A stretch of 54,573 nucleotides of DNA from positions 1 through 54,573 of the IMG/VR virus record IMGVR_UViG_3300050821_004089; one strand, given 5' to 3'. The notes below the pieces were generated by a model. That model searched no databases. It saw only the letters and a list, made by a program, of their open reading frames with translations, and was not told where the DNA came from. The stretch comes from a virus. Made by a program: the position numbers and the translations under genes. Positions 30,418-40,400 of this stretch are shown piece by piece; position 1 is the stretch's first letter; every line of letters starts with the position of its first letter.

Positions 30418-31121
30418 GCCTCACTTACACCACCTACGTCAATACGTTGGCGCAAATGTTGGTCGTTCCCTCGGGCGACCCGCGGTTTGTTGCCGTATTG
30501 CCTTCGATCATCGATGACGCCGAACAGCGTATCTATCGCGAACTGGATTTATTGGCAGAGCGCGTTTCCGATGTCGGAAACGCGACGCCGAATAGCCGCG
30601 GTTTCACACTGCCGACGCTTTTTGGAAAGTTTGTGGTTGTAGAAGAAGTTTTGGTCGGTACGCCGGCCGGCACAGCAAATAATACTACTCCACTGACAGC
30701 GGTCAGCAGTGAGTGTTTGCATGCGTTGTTCACCGACTACACTCCAGCAGCCTCAGGTGTGCCGCGATATTGGTCGCCATTCAACAGTACGATCATTCAG
30801 ATTGTTCCTGCCCCGGACCAAGCCTATTTTATCACCGTAATAGGCACACAACGACCGGCACCATTGTCCGCCAGCAATACGACTACCGTTCTGTCGACTA
30901 TGCTGCCGGATTTGTTCATGGCAGCATCATTGGTTTTCGGCGCTGGATATCAGAAAAACTTCGGGGCGATGAGCGACGATCCAAGGGCCGCTCAGAGTTG
31001 GGAAGCGCATTATCAATCGCTCAAACAATCCGCCCAAGTCGAGGAAATGCGGAAGAAATTGACATCGCAAGGATGGTCGAGCAAAGAGCCTGCGCCGCTG
31101 GCAACGCCGCCGCGAAACTGA
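30414..31121 (+). CDS. Second head-to-tail adaptor-like protein (podovirus gp11/gp4-type)
   Basis: 235 residues. YTTYVNTLAQMLVVPSGDPRF, then AVLPSIIDDAEQRIYRELD, ERVSDVGNATPNSRGFTLPT, SSECLHALFTDYTPAASGVPRYW and YFITVIGTQRPAPLSASNTT match a widespread phage adaptor/connector family whose helical N-terminus binds the portal-proximal ring and whose beta part binds the tail. With the gp4-like protein at 27672 this implies two stacked rings. It is the gene just upstream of the collar fibre and tail hub. Confidence 0.75.
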   Translation: MSLTYTTYVNTLAQMLVVPSGDPRFVAVLPSIIDDAEQRIYRELDLLAERVSDVGNATPNSRGFTLPTLFGKFVVVEEVLVGTPAGTANNTTPLTAVSSECLHALFTDYTPAASGVPRYWSPFNSTIIQIVPAPDQAYFITVIGTQRPAPLSASNTTTVLSTMLPDLFMAASLVFGAGYQKNFGAMSDDPRAAQSWEAHYQSLKQSAQVEEMRKKLTSQGWSSKEPAPLATPPRN

Positions 31122-31136
31122 TAATAGGAGAAAGCA

Positions 31137-32144
31137 TTGGCGGACCCCCTGACTTCAAACGTTGGATTGGCGGTTCCCACGCGCGGGTCCGATAGCGGCA
31201 CTTGGGATGTGCCGGTGAACGGCAATATGAATGCCACCGACGGTATGTTTGGCGGGGTATTTGCCCAATCGCTGACCAACGCCAATGTCACGCTTTCAGT
31301 GCCGGCAGGGTTTACCGCCACACCATCGGCGGGACCAACGCAATCGCAAAATGCGATAATCAGATTTACCGGAAGTCTGAGCGGGAATTGTGTCATCACG
31401 TTTCCGCGGCCCGGCATCTACGTGGCGGAAAACCGCTGCACCGTCGGTTCTTTCTATGTGCAATTGACGAACGGCGGCGGCGGGGAAGTAATCGGCATTC
31501 CCGATGGGGAAGCGGTTGATGTCTATTCCGATGGCACCAACATGCGGTTTCGCAATCTTGGGGGGCGCGTTGGGACGATTGAACATTTTTCCGGCATATC
31601 CGCCGTGCCGCCGTGGATTGGCGCCTGCACGGTGCCGCCCTATTTGCTCTGCGATGGTTCTATCTACAACGTTTCGACCTATCCGTTTTTGGGAGCGAAG
31701 TTCGGTGCGACCTTCGGCGGCAACGGGAGTTCAACCTTCGGAGTGCCGGATTTGCGCGGACGCTATCCGTTGGCACTCGATGCCTCAGGTTTGCGGGTCA
31801 CGAACGCGATCAGTAATGTCAATGCTGCGGTCCTGGGTGCCGCGGGAGGCGATCAATCGCAGACGAGCCACAGTCACAGTTTTTCCGGCAGCACCACCCC
31901 GGCGCTCAATTCGGCCGGCATCGTGCAGTGGACCGGACCTGGGGGAAATTTTCTCGGCGGCAATACCGTCGTGCCGGCGTCGAGTGCGTTCGTGGCGCCG
32001 ATGGGTTCCGGCGGTACGTTCGCGCAGATTCAGCCGACTGTGAGCGTGAGCATCAGCGGTACTACCGGCGCTACAGGTAACGGCAATTCGCAGAATATGC
32101 CGCCAGTTCAGGTTACCGGCATATGGCTGGTGCGGGCGGCGTAG
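31137..32144 (+). CDS. Tail fibre with phage tail-collar domain
   Basis: 335 residues. TTG start at 31137 with AGGAG six bases upstream. C-terminal half is the tail-collar domain: YLLCDGSIYNVSTYPFLGAKF, GVPDLRGRYPLALDASG, GDQSQTSHSHSFSG and a final MPPVQVTGIWLVR. The N-terminus (NVGLAVPTRGSDSGTWDVPVN) is typical of fibres that attach to the tail base. Collar domains mediate fibre trimerisation or host binding. Close relatives occur in many myo- and podoviruses. Confidence 0.88.
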   Translation: MADPLTSNVGLAVPTRGSDSGTWDVPVNGNMNATDGMFGGVFAQSLTNANVTLSVPAGFTATPSAGPTQSQNAIIRFTGSLSGNCVITFPRPGIYVAENRCTVGSFYVQLTNGGGGEVIGIPDGEAVDVYSDGTNMRFRNLGGRVGTIEHFSGISAVPPWIGACTVPPYLLCDGSIYNVSTYPFLGAKFGATFGGNGSSTFGVPDLRGRYPLALDASGLRVTNAISNVNAAVLGAAGGDQSQTSHSHSFSGSTTPALNSAGIVQWTGPGGNFLGGNTVVPASSAFVAPMGSGGTFAQIQPTVSVSISGTTGATGNGNSQNMPPVQVTGIWLVRAA

Positions 32145-32148
32145 AGCC

Positions 32149-34212
32149 ATGCCGTTTGGGTCTGTCAAGCTAATTCCGGGGGTTAACACGGAAAGGACTC
32201 CTACGCTTCTGGAAGCGTCTTTTGCTGCCTCGCAGGCAATTCGCTTCAAAGATTCGCTGGTGCAAAAGCAGGGAGGGTTTCAGAAGTTCTACGCGAATCC
32301 GGTGTCTGGCACGCCGCGCGATATGCACGCCTGGCAAGATTTGAATCAGGTGAATCACCTTGCCGTCGGCGCCACAACGCAGTTGGCGATCATCACCTCG
32401 GGGACGCTTAACGTCGTCACCCCGCAAACCCTGACGACGAATTTTACCGCCACGGGGAATTTTTCCTTCACCGCCAATTCGACGACGGTCGGTATTACCG
32501 ATGCCAACGTGACCAATGTCACGATCCTCGACGCGATTTATTTGAATACGCCGGTTTATGGCGCTGGCGTGGTGCTCTCCGGGCTTTATCCCATCACCGC
32601 GATTACCGGGGTGAACGCCTATCAGATACAATGTGCGCTCGCTGCGGCGACGACAACCACGACAGCGCACACGCCCATCTTCACATCTTCGGCAAATTCG
32701 GCAACGGTTTCCGTCGAGATTGATGCACACGGCGTTGCGGCCGGTTCGACCGTGGTGTTTCCGATTACGACTTCGCTCAATGGATTGAGCGTTCAAGGAA
32801 GTTATGCGGCAAATACCATCACCGATGCCAACGATTTCACCATCACGGCAAACGTGCAGGCGACGGCGGTCGGCACCACGGCGATGAATGCAGGACGGGC
32901 GCAACTTGTCTACTACCTCAATTTAGGCCCGCCGGCCGGGGGGTCCGGGTTTGGCTTGGGCGGTTTTGGTTCGGGTGGGTTCGGCACCGGCGCGACGCCG
33001 GCATCGCAGAGTGGAACGCCCATCACCACGACCGATTATACCTCGGACAACTGGGGCGAAATTCTTCTCGCTTGTCCGATCAACGGCGGGCTTTATCAGT
33101 TCGATCCGACCGCCGGGTTTACCAATGCGGCGTTGGTACGCACCGCGCCGATTTTCAACGGCGGCATGTTTGTTTCGATGGCACAGCAGATCGTGGTGCT
33201 GTGGGGTTCGACGGTCACCGAAGCGATCGGCGTCGCACAAGACCCGCTGTTTATCAAATGGTGTACCATCGGGGATTTTCTTTCCAGCAGCGCATGGGTG
33301 CCATTGACCATAAATCAAGCGGGCGGCTATCGCATTCCGACCGGCTCGAAGATCGTCGCCGGGATGGCGGCGCCGAATCAAAATCTCATCTGGACCGACC
33401 TGGACTGCTGGGCGATGACCTACCAGGGTCCGCCGTTTGTCTACGGGTTCAACAAGATCGGCGCGGGGGCGGGCGCGGTTTCGACACATGCGGCGCAGCA
33501 GTTGCGCGGTTTGGTGTTCTGGTGGGGGCCGAACAATTTCTACGTCTATTCCGGCGGGGCCGTTTCCGTGCTGCCGTGCCCGGTGTGGGATTCGGTGTTT
33601 CAGAATTTGAATACGGCGTTTACCAAGAATGTACGGGCGATGCCCAATACGCCGTTCAATGAAGTGGGCTGGCTGTTTCCATCAACCGCGTCGTCTTCGG
33701 GCGAATGCGATTCGCACATCAAGTTCAACATCACCGAACCGGGCGCGCCATGGGACATCAACATCGGCAATTCGCAATTGGCAAGAAGCGCATGGATCGA
33801 CCAGACGATTCTCGGCTTCCCGATCGGGGCATCCTCGCAAGGGTTCATCTATCAGCATGAAACCACCAACGACGCCGATGGTTCGCCGCTCAACTGGTCG
33901 TGGACCACGGGTTATTTCGAGATCGGGGAAGGGGAGGACTTCTTCTTCGTCGACCAGATCATCCCGGATTTCAAGCTCGGAACCTATGCGGCAAGCCAAG
34001 GGGCGCAAATCCAGTTGACCTTCAACGTGGTCAATTACCCGACCGATACCCCCTTGACCTATGGGCCGTACCTGTTCAATTCTTCGGTGGAATTCCTCTC
34101 GGTGGGCTTTCGCGGCCGGCAAATGTCGATTACCGCTTCGGGAAGCGATCTCGGATCGTTCAATCGGCTGGGGCGGGTGCGGTATCGCTATCGGCCGGAT
34201 GGGAGGGCGTGA
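32149..34212 (+). CDS. Large tail hub/nozzle protein (P22 gp10 / tail-tube B-like)
   Basis: 687 residues. Opens PFGSVKLIPGVNTERTPTLL...FKDSLVQKQGGF, the pattern of podovirus tail-nozzle proteins. The body is beta-rich, with a hub motif WGEILLACPINGGLYQFDP, then VSMAQQIVVLWGSTVTEAIG, IWTDLDCWAMTYQGPP and SAWIDQTILGFPIG. C-terminal part (VDQIIPDFKLGTY..., FRGRQMSITASGSDL) ends RYRYRPDGRA. P22 gp10 and T7 gp12 have this beta-propeller-like hub, which continues the adaptor rings and forms the tail channel. Its size and place after the adaptors fit. Confidence 0.8.
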   Translation: MPFGSVKLIPGVNTERTPTLLEASFAASQAIRFKDSLVQKQGGFQKFYANPVSGTPRDMHAWQDLNQVNHLAVGATTQLAIITSGTLNVVTPQTLTTNFTATGNFSFTANSTTVGITDANVTNVTILDAIYLNTPVYGAGVVLSGLYPITAITGVNAYQIQCALAAATTTTTAHTPIFTSSANSATVSVEIDAHGVAAGSTVVFPITTSLNGLSVQGSYAANTITDANDFTITANVQATAVGTTAMNAGRAQLVYYLNLGPPAGGSGFGLGGFGSGGFGTGATPASQSGTPITTTDYTSDNWGEILLACPINGGLYQFDPTAGFTNAALVRTAPIFNGGMFVSMAQQIVVLWGSTVTEAIGVAQDPLFIKWCTIGDFLSSSAWVPLTINQAGGYRIPTGSKIVAGMAAPNQNLIWTDLDCWAMTYQGPPFVYGFNKIGAGAGAVSTHAAQQLRGLVFWWGPNNFYVYSGGAVSVLPCPVWDSVFQNLNTAFTKNVRAMPNTPFNEVGWLFPSTASSSGECDSHIKFNITEPGAPWDINIGNSQLARSAWIDQTILGFPIGASSQGFIYQHETTNDADGSPLNWSWTTGYFEIGEGEDFFFVDQIIPDFKLGTYAASQGAQIQLTFNVVNYPTDTPLTYGPYLFNSSVEFLSVGFRGRQMSITASGSDLGSFNRLGRVRYRYRPDGRA

Positions 34213-34397
34213 TGCCAAACGAAAAATCGCCCGATCTTTGCGACTGTTGCTTTTATCCCCAGCCGGGGCCGCATCATTTGACTTGTGCCTATCGAATACC
34301 GGATCACCCGGTGCTCAAACTTCCGATGTGGTCGGGAAAGTATTACAACGCGAGCGCCGATCCTGATGACGTGACCAACGAAAACGGGGATGGGTAA
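34212..34397 (+). CDS. Small Cys-rich protein
   Basis: 61 residues from ATG 34212 (TGATG overlap). A CDCCFYPQPGPHHLTC region and an acidic C-terminal NASADPDDVTNENGDG. The spaced cysteines with His could bind zinc. No family recognised. Its stop overlaps the start of a small membrane peptide (TAATG). With the next two genes it forms a set of small proteins between the hub and ejection genes, where lysis genes sometimes lie. Confidence 0.55.
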   Translation: MPNEKSPDLCDCCFYPQPGPHHLTCAYRIPDHPVLKLPMWSGKYYNASADPDDVTNENGDG

Positions 34398-34504
34398 TGC
34401 GACCGCCACTGCCGGATGGGTTTCTATGGCTGCTCTTGGGCGGATGCGTCGCCTCCGCTCTCATAACCGCAGCGATTCTCTATTTGTCAGGTCGCAATGG
34501 CTAA
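34397..34504 (+). CDS. Small single-pass membrane peptide
   Basis: 35 residues, coupled to both neighbours (TAATG before; next ATG overlaps its end at 34497). MRPPLPDGFLWLLLGG then CVASALITAAILYLSGRNG gives a single transmembrane helix with a short periplasmic N-terminus and GRNG tail. Such peptides include small spanin- or pinholin-like lysis factors, but no endolysin neighbours it. Function not established. Confidence 0.55.
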   Translation: MRPPLPDGFLWLLLGGCVASALITAAILYLSGRNG

Positions 34505-34814
34505 TTCCGCCCTCGAAATCATCAATGATCACATCGGCGGCGGTCAGGCAAAGCTCGTAGCGTACCGCAAGGCGTATTCAGGTTCAGGGGTTTACGTCAC
34601 GAAGTTTTCCAAACAAGATGAGAGACTGTTGGAAAGCCTGATGGCAGCGCGCGATCTGCTCGACGCGGCGCAGTTCGGAATCAACGATGACGGTTTTCGC
34701 TTGGCGTTGCAGAATTGGGCAGCGCTCGAATGGGGTGGATTTTATAATCGGGCGACGTTGAAAAAAACAGCGGTGTTGCAGAAGCCTGAAAAGAGGGAGT
34801 TGGTACGTGGGTAA
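34497..34814 (+). CDS. Hypothetical protein
   Basis: 105 residues. ALEIINDHIGGGQAKLVAYRK, a middle ERLLESLMAARDLLDAAQFG, and a C-terminal part ALEWGGFYNRATLKK. Helical-beta mix, no family recognised. It overlaps the membrane peptide and the next gene, so it is part of the tightly coupled run from 32149 to 36263. No signal or zinc motif. Confidence 0.6.
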   Translation: MANSALEIINDHIGGGQAKLVAYRKAYSGSGVYVTKFSKQDERLLESLMAARDLLDAAQFGINDDGFRLALQNWAALEWGGFYNRATLKKTAVLQKPEKRELVRG

Positions 34815-35187
34815 GCCGTGGCCGAAGGACAGTCCGCGTCGTTTGGCACAGGCCGAACGCATGCGCGCCAACAACGCGGATGAGAATTTTACCGCTCGCC
34901 GTATCGCTGGCGTGTCCGCCAGCGAAAAACACAAGGATCACTTGCGTCGGCTCATCGCGAAGAACCGTGCCACACCGGAACAGGTCCGGCAAGCAGCAAG
35001 GCGCCCCGACGTGAAGGCAAAAAAACGTGCCGCCTCGATCAAAATGCAGGATAAGCGCCGGGGTGCTCCTATCCCCGAAGGCTACGAATCGGAGTACAAG
35101 AAGCTGCGCAAGGTTTGGGGTATGCCCGAAGCCTTGCGGATGATCCGGTTGCAGCGCGGCAAGGACTTGCGGGCGCTATGCCATTAA
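34807..35187 (+). CDS. Basic hypothetical protein
   Basis: 126 residues, GTG start overlapping the previous gene. Very basic and helical: RRLAQAERMRANNADENFTARRIAGVS, HKDHLRRLIAKNRATPEQVRQAARR, VKAKKRAASIKMQDKRRGA. YKKLRKVWGMPEALRMIRLQ at the end is a common helical module of small phage proteins. Probably DNA- or RNA-binding. It overlaps the next gene by ten bases. Confidence 0.55.
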   Translation: MGKPWPKDSPRRLAQAERMRANNADENFTARRIAGVSASEKHKDHLRRLIAKNRATPEQVRQAARRPDVKAKKRAASIKMQDKRRGAPIPEGYESEYKKLRKVWGMPEALRMIRLQRGKDLRALCH

Positions 35188-36263
35188 ACAAGTCAAAATC
35201 GGACGCGGCCTTCAAGGAGAACGTCCGCACCCTCATGGGAGAAGTGGGCAAGAGCAAGCATGTCAAATCGCGGGAACAGGCCCTAGCGATCGCCTACGCG
35301 ACGCAACGGCGAGGCAAGAAAAAGGGTGGTCCGGTTCACTTCCAGTACGGCGGCTTTGCCAATCCGGCCGCTGCGCCAGTCAGTGGGCCGGAAACCGGCG
35401 GACTTGGAATGGCGGCGCCTCCGTCGCCCATGCCAACGGCCGTGGCCGCGTTTTCCCCGCCTCCCGTCACGGCGCCTGCCCCTACAGCCTATAGCCAGCC
35501 AGCGGCCATGCCTGCGCCGCCGATGGCCCCGCAAACCGGTGCCGGTTTGGGCGGCTTGGGAAGGCTTATGCCGGGCATCGGCGGGGGTGGTCAGTGGGGC
35601 GGGAATCCGGGCGGATTGTTCGCGGGCGCCGGAATGGGTTATCCTGGTTCAATGGCTGGACCGCAGTCAACGAAACACGGCGGCGTGGCGAGGGGGTACG
35701 CGTTGGGCGGACCGCCGATGCCGTGGTTTTCAAAGAATGAGGCGCGCGGGCTTTCTCACACTGGCCCGATTCCGTCGATTGTGCCAGGGCGCACGGATAG
35801 ACACAACGTAAACGTTCGTTCCGGTTCTTATATACTTCCGGCCGACACCATTAGTCACTTAGGCCAAAATAATAGTTCCGCAGGTTATGCGGTCGTCGGA
35901 AAGATGTTCGGGCGCGGACCGTTCGCAGCATCTGCGCCGAAAATGGGGCATCGCATGGGACTTCCCAAGCCGCCGAAGTTACAAGGCGTGATGACTTCGG
36001 AAGGTGGAGCAAGGGGACGCGACCTCGGAACACCCGTACCGATTGTTGCGGCCGGTGGTGAGGACGCGCTATCGCCAGAAGAAGTGGCCATGGTCGGGGC
36101 GGGCGAAGGCGATATAGAAAAGGGCCGTCGGATTATCGCATCAAGCGGCGTCCATCCGATCGACGTGGAGAATGGCCATAAGATTCTCGATATGTTTGCT
36201 ATGAAGATACGCAAGAAACACATCTCCACCCTCAAAGGGCTTCCACCGCCGGCAAAGTCATGA
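35178..36263 (+). CDS. Virion-region protein with DUF6496-like start and GGxV motifs
   Basis: 361 residues from ATG 35178. The N-terminal KSKHVKSREQALAIAYATQRRGKKKGG matches a start module seen in DUF6496-like phage proteins (read in short pieces). GGPVHFQYGG and KHGGVARGYALGG follow. Then comes a Pro/Gly/Ala-rich section (~residues 70-160) and a conserved C-terminal region: VRSGSYILPADTISHLG, SAGYAVVGKMFG and VPIVAAGGEDALSPEEVAMVG, with GHKILDMFAMKIRKKHI. These blocks are common in a family of large phage proteins probably exported with the genome. Likely an ejection-type component. Confidence 0.65.
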   Translation: MPLNKSKSDAAFKENVRTLMGEVGKSKHVKSREQALAIAYATQRRGKKKGGPVHFQYGGFANPAAAPVSGPETGGLGMAAPPSPMPTAVAAFSPPPVTAPAPTAYSQPAAMPAPPMAPQTGAGLGGLGRLMPGIGGGGQWGGNPGGLFAGAGMGYPGSMAGPQSTKHGGVARGYALGGPPMPWFSKNEARGLSHTGPIPSIVPGRTDRHNVNVRSGSYILPADTISHLGQNNSSAGYAVVGKMFGRGPFAASAPKMGHRMGLPKPPKLQGVMTSEGGARGRDLGTPVPIVAAGGEDALSPEEVAMVGAGEGDIEKGRRIIASSGVHPIDVENGHKILDMFAMKIRKKHISTLKGLPPPAKS

Positions 36264-36838
36264 GTTATCTGGTTATCGACACGGAGACTACCGGTCTCAC
36301 CTTTGATCATCTGCGCGCCGACGCGCCGGAACAGCCGCGCATGGCATCATGCGCGCTGTTGTTTGTCAACGATTCTTTGGAGTTGGAACATGAGTGGAAT
36401 GGACTGATTAAGCCGGATGGCTGGACGATGCCGGCTGAAGTCGAACGGATCAATGGCCTGTCGACGGAAAAGCTGCTGGCCTCAGGTGGCGCGGTATTCT
36501 ATTCACTGGCTATCTATGGAGCGGCGGTTGATACGGGCCGCGTCGTCGTCGCCCATAATATTCATTTCGATACGAAAATCATTCGCGGCGAACTCCGTCG
36601 CAGTGGACTTTCGGATCGGTATAATCAAACCCGCACCATCTGTACAATGATCCATGGGCGACGTGTCTGCGGACGCGGTTCGCTGGCGTTCGTTCACGAA
36701 ACACTTTGCGGCGCCAAACTTCAGGACGCGCATTCGGCCCGCGCCGACGCTCATGCATGTTTGCGCGTATTGCGTGAACTCTCACGGCGTGCAGGAAACC
36801 CGTCAATGTTGGTGAATCTGCCGAGGGTTGCCGCATGA
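36260..36838 (+). CDS. DnaQ-like 3'-5' exonuclease (DEDDh)
   Basis: 192 residues, ATGA-coupled. Exo I motif VIDTETTGLTF (residues ~5-15), Exo II NIHFDTKIIRGEL region (~95-107), Exo III ADAHACLRVL (~160-170) with the preceding HSAR supplying the histidine of DEDDh. GLSTEKL and HNIHFD are typical of the DNA pol III epsilon-type family. It would remove nucleotides from 3' ends or degrade RNA/DNA. Its place between structural proteins and an acetyltransferase is unusual for a replication gene; it may travel in the virion or act late. Confidence 0.9.
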   Translation: MSYLVIDTETTGLTFDHLRADAPEQPRMASCALLFVNDSLELEHEWNGLIKPDGWTMPAEVERINGLSTEKLLASGGAVFYSLAIYGAAVDTGRVVVAHNIHFDTKIIRGELRRSGLSDRYNQTRTICTMIHGRRVCGRGSLAFVHETLCGAKLQDAHSARADAHACLRVLRELSRRAGNPSMLVNLPRVAA

Positions 36839-37410
36839 CGCCGCGCATTGCCACCCGCGCCGACGAACCGGAGATCATGCGGCTGTTGCACATGATGCAC
36901 GAAGAATGCGGGATGCTGTCGCTGGACGAGGATTGCGCGCGGCGGACCTTTGCGCGGGCGTTTGATCGGCAGGGCGGCATCATCGGCGCAATCGACGACC
37001 GGAAACAGCCGGGCCGTATCGAGGCGATGATATTTCTTCTGTTTGCAAAATTCTGGTACACCAACGACGATCATCTGGAAGAATTGTTCAACTATGTGCG
37101 CCCCGATTGCCGCGACACTGATCATGCGAAGACTCTGATCACCTTCGCCAAGAACTGCGCCGAGAAAATTGGCATTCCTTTGATGATCGGCGTGCTGACA
37201 AATAAACGAATGGCGGCCAAGGTGAGACTCTATCGGCGAGTATTGGGAAACCCGCGCGGGACTTTCTTCGTGCACAATGCCCCCTCGCGCTGGGCGACCG
37301 ACGATTATTCCAACGAGGACTTCTGGCGGGCGACATTTGCCCATCGCAAAGACAAGACCGCGGCGTTGCCCGTTACGATGTCAACGGCATCCATGGTGGG
37401 GATGATCTAG
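36835..37410 (+). CDS. GNAT-family acetyltransferase-like protein
   Basis: 191 residues, ATGA-coupled to the exonuclease gene. RIATRADEPEIMRLLHMMHEECG and GIIGAIDDRKQPGRIEAMIFLLF, then DCRDTDHAKTLITFAKNCAEKIG and LYRRVLGNPRGTFFVHNA follow the GNAT fold order; a weak acetyl-CoA Q/RxxGxG-type loop remains (VLGNPRG). It would transfer an acetyl group to a small molecule or host protein. Its substrate is not deducible. Position between exonuclease and ejection proteins suggests it acts early after entry. Confidence 0.75.
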   Translation: MTPRIATRADEPEIMRLLHMMHEECGMLSLDEDCARRTFARAFDRQGGIIGAIDDRKQPGRIEAMIFLLFAKFWYTNDDHLEELFNYVRPDCRDTDHAKTLITFAKNCAEKIGIPLMIGVLTNKRMAAKVRLYRRVLGNPRGTFFVHNAPSRWATDDYSNEDFWRATFAHRKDKTAALPVTMSTASMVGMI

Positions 37411-37413
37411 CAA

Positions 37414-40400
37414 ATGTCGAAGGGAACAAATACAACTACGACCAACACCGCTCCGAACGCTGCGGCGATGGGGGCCTATCAGAACTTGCTCGGCATTTCG
37501 CAGGGGGTCGCGAACGCCAATCCGTTTCAAACATATTCAGGCGAGTTTACAGCCCCGGTCAATCAACAACAATACGGCGGAATTTCCAACATCAATAATT
37601 ACGCAGAATCGGCGCAACCGGCCATCGGTGTGGCCGAACGCCTCGCGCTCATGGGTGCGGCTCCGATCACTTCGGGGGACATTCAGGGTTATTATAATCC
37701 GTGGCAGCAACAAGTTGTTCAAGCGACGGAAAATCAATTTCAGAATACCAACGCCCAGCAGCAGCAACAAGTGCTGGGCAACGCGGCATTGCAAGGCGCG
37801 CTCGGTGGCGACCGCGTGGGCGTGGCGCAAGCCAATCTCGCTGGCCAACAGCAAATGGCGCAAGACCCGGTAATTGCCCAACTCGAATCACAGGGGTTCA
37901 ATCAGGCGGCGCAGCTTGCACTCGCGGCAAAGCAGCAGGAAGCACAAGGCGCCTATTCGCTCGGGAATCTGGGCGTGGCAGGCCAGCAGGCCGGATTGAC
38001 CGGCGCAGGCGCGCAAGTTCAAGCCGGAACACTCGAACAGCAGACCCAACAGCAGCTTGACGCCGCCCTGTATAACCAATTCCTCATGCAACAAGCCTTC
38101 CCCTACCAGCAGACCCAATGGCTTGCGGGTATAGATACCGGGGTCGGCTCGCAGATGGGGGGAACCTCGCAGACCACGGTGCCGCCGCCGAGCTTGCTGG
38201 CGCAGTTGGGCGGGTTAGGGCTTGCCGGCGTCGGCGTCATCGGCGGCACGGGCGGATTTGGCAAAAGTGGATGGCTTACAGGTGCCCGCCATGGCGGGGC
38301 TATCGAGGCGCACCAGCACGACGATGGTGTCTGGCGCGTTCCGGGCTTTGCCGATGGCGGGGTGCCGGTGATGATCGGCCAGCCGCTCTACGGCGGTATT
38401 TCGGGGTTTGTTCCGCAGACGCAGATCACCCGCGGCCGGGGAGCACCTCCCCCTCCGGGCACAGCCCCATCCAGCGCCACGCAGATGGTGCAGGATGCAC
38501 AGAAGATCGCATCGGCATTCAAGGGCACGGGGGGCTTGGGAAAATCGACTGTGGGCGCTCCCATGGGGCTCGCACCCGCTGCGGACGGGCCGGTACAGTC
38601 TCCCGGATTGAGCCCCGCCACTACGCCTTTGGGGGATGAAGGAATCTATGCCCGTGGGGGGATCGTTGACCGTCTGCCGACCCATAACCGCATCGATCTG
38701 ACCCGTCGCGCAGGCTTTGGCTTGGGTTCCGTGATGCCGATGCACCGGCAGGAAGGCGGCGATGTGGTCGAGATTCCCGCCGAAGATTTGCCGGCGCAGA
38801 CTCCCCCGGAAGCCTTGGCCGCATGGCGGCAGGGGCGCGATCTGGCGATTGCCAATGGGGAAGGGGGTGTTGGGGTTCCACCATCGGCACTGCCCTTTGC
38901 TTCGACCGAGTCTGCCCCCGTGGCGGGGATTTCGGGGACTCCCGTTGCGGACCGCATGGCCGCGACCTACGGGCAACGGCAGCCTGTGACCGTACAGCGC
39001 GGGACTGGCGAAAGCGTGCCGTGGTCGTCATCTCAATCGAATATCTGGCCGTCGTTGATGGCGGCGGGCTTCGGCATGATGTCTTCGCGTAGTCCGTTCC
39101 CCGGCGTTGCGATCGGGGAAGGGGGATTGCAAGGGCTTGGAACATATACACAGTTGGGCAAGGAACAGCGCGCGGAGGCGATGACCCAACAGAAAATAAA
39201 TCAGGCGGCGGATAATCTCGCGCTGCATGCGGAACAGGTGCAGAAGAACATTGCACATCAGACAAAGCAAGAGAATTTGGAACAAGAGAAGTTCACATTC
39301 ACTAAACAAAAGACGGATACGCCGTTCGGTTGGACGCGCGGCGACAACGGACAACTCATTCCAACTCCCGGTGGCCCGCATGATCCAGCAACCATTCGCG
39401 CGGAGTCGGAAGCTAAGGGCGAAAACTGGAAACAGACATTCGATCCCACGACCGGGCAAATCCTGTGGTTCAACACGAAGACTATGGAGACGCGCGACCA
39501 GAAGGGTAATCCGGTGACGCCGCCCAGTGGCCCATCACCTTCTGCTCCGGTTCCGCCTGCGCCGGGAACACCCACTTCGCAAGAGCCGGCATTGCCTTCC
39601 TCGCCAACTCAGGTGGGCAATGCGCCAGCGGGACCGATCAAAGTTGCCTCTACCGATCCCAATCTCGTGGGAATCGTGCGTGCCAATGCGGCACAGGCGG
39701 CGCAACCGTTCAATTACGGACACGATGCGCCGTATGTCGAAAAAGGCATGGAGGTTCCAGAACCGCAAGCGATCGGCGGCAAGTCCACTGCGGCGATCAA
39801 ACAGGCCGGTGAATATTTCTTGCAAACCGGAAAACTGCCGGCTGGATTTTCCATTCCCAAGGGCAATAATCCCGTTGCGGTCACTCAAGCTTTGGCAGGC
39901 AATTCCGCAATCAACTACGCAAGTGCGCTTGCCAGTTCGCGCGGGATTACGCCCGAGCAGGCGTCCGAGACGTGGCGTTCGGCACCGGGCATGCTGCGGT
40001 TCATCATGGGACCGGATGGGCGCGCTACAGTCTCGCTCGGCGTCGCGCAACGGCACCTTGATACTTTGATGGAATATGCGCGCGAATGGGACAAGGCAAC
40101 AATCTCTGGCCATTCGCAGACGTTGCGTTCGTTGCAAGAACGGATCATGCGGGAATTCGGTTCCGATGCGTCAAGCGGATTGCGTGCGTCAGCGCAGATC
40201 ATGGGGCCGGAAATCGTCAAGGCCATCGGCATCGCCGGTGGAGGTTCCGACAGAGATCGTTCTGAGGCGACTGCCTTGTGGACAGCAGCAAACAGTCTGC
40301 CGCAGATGGAAGCTGCGGCAAAGGCCACGCAACGCCTGATGACCGGCCAGTTGCAGGGCAAGGAAAACATGGCCCTCTCGGTTGGCGTGACGCCGGAACG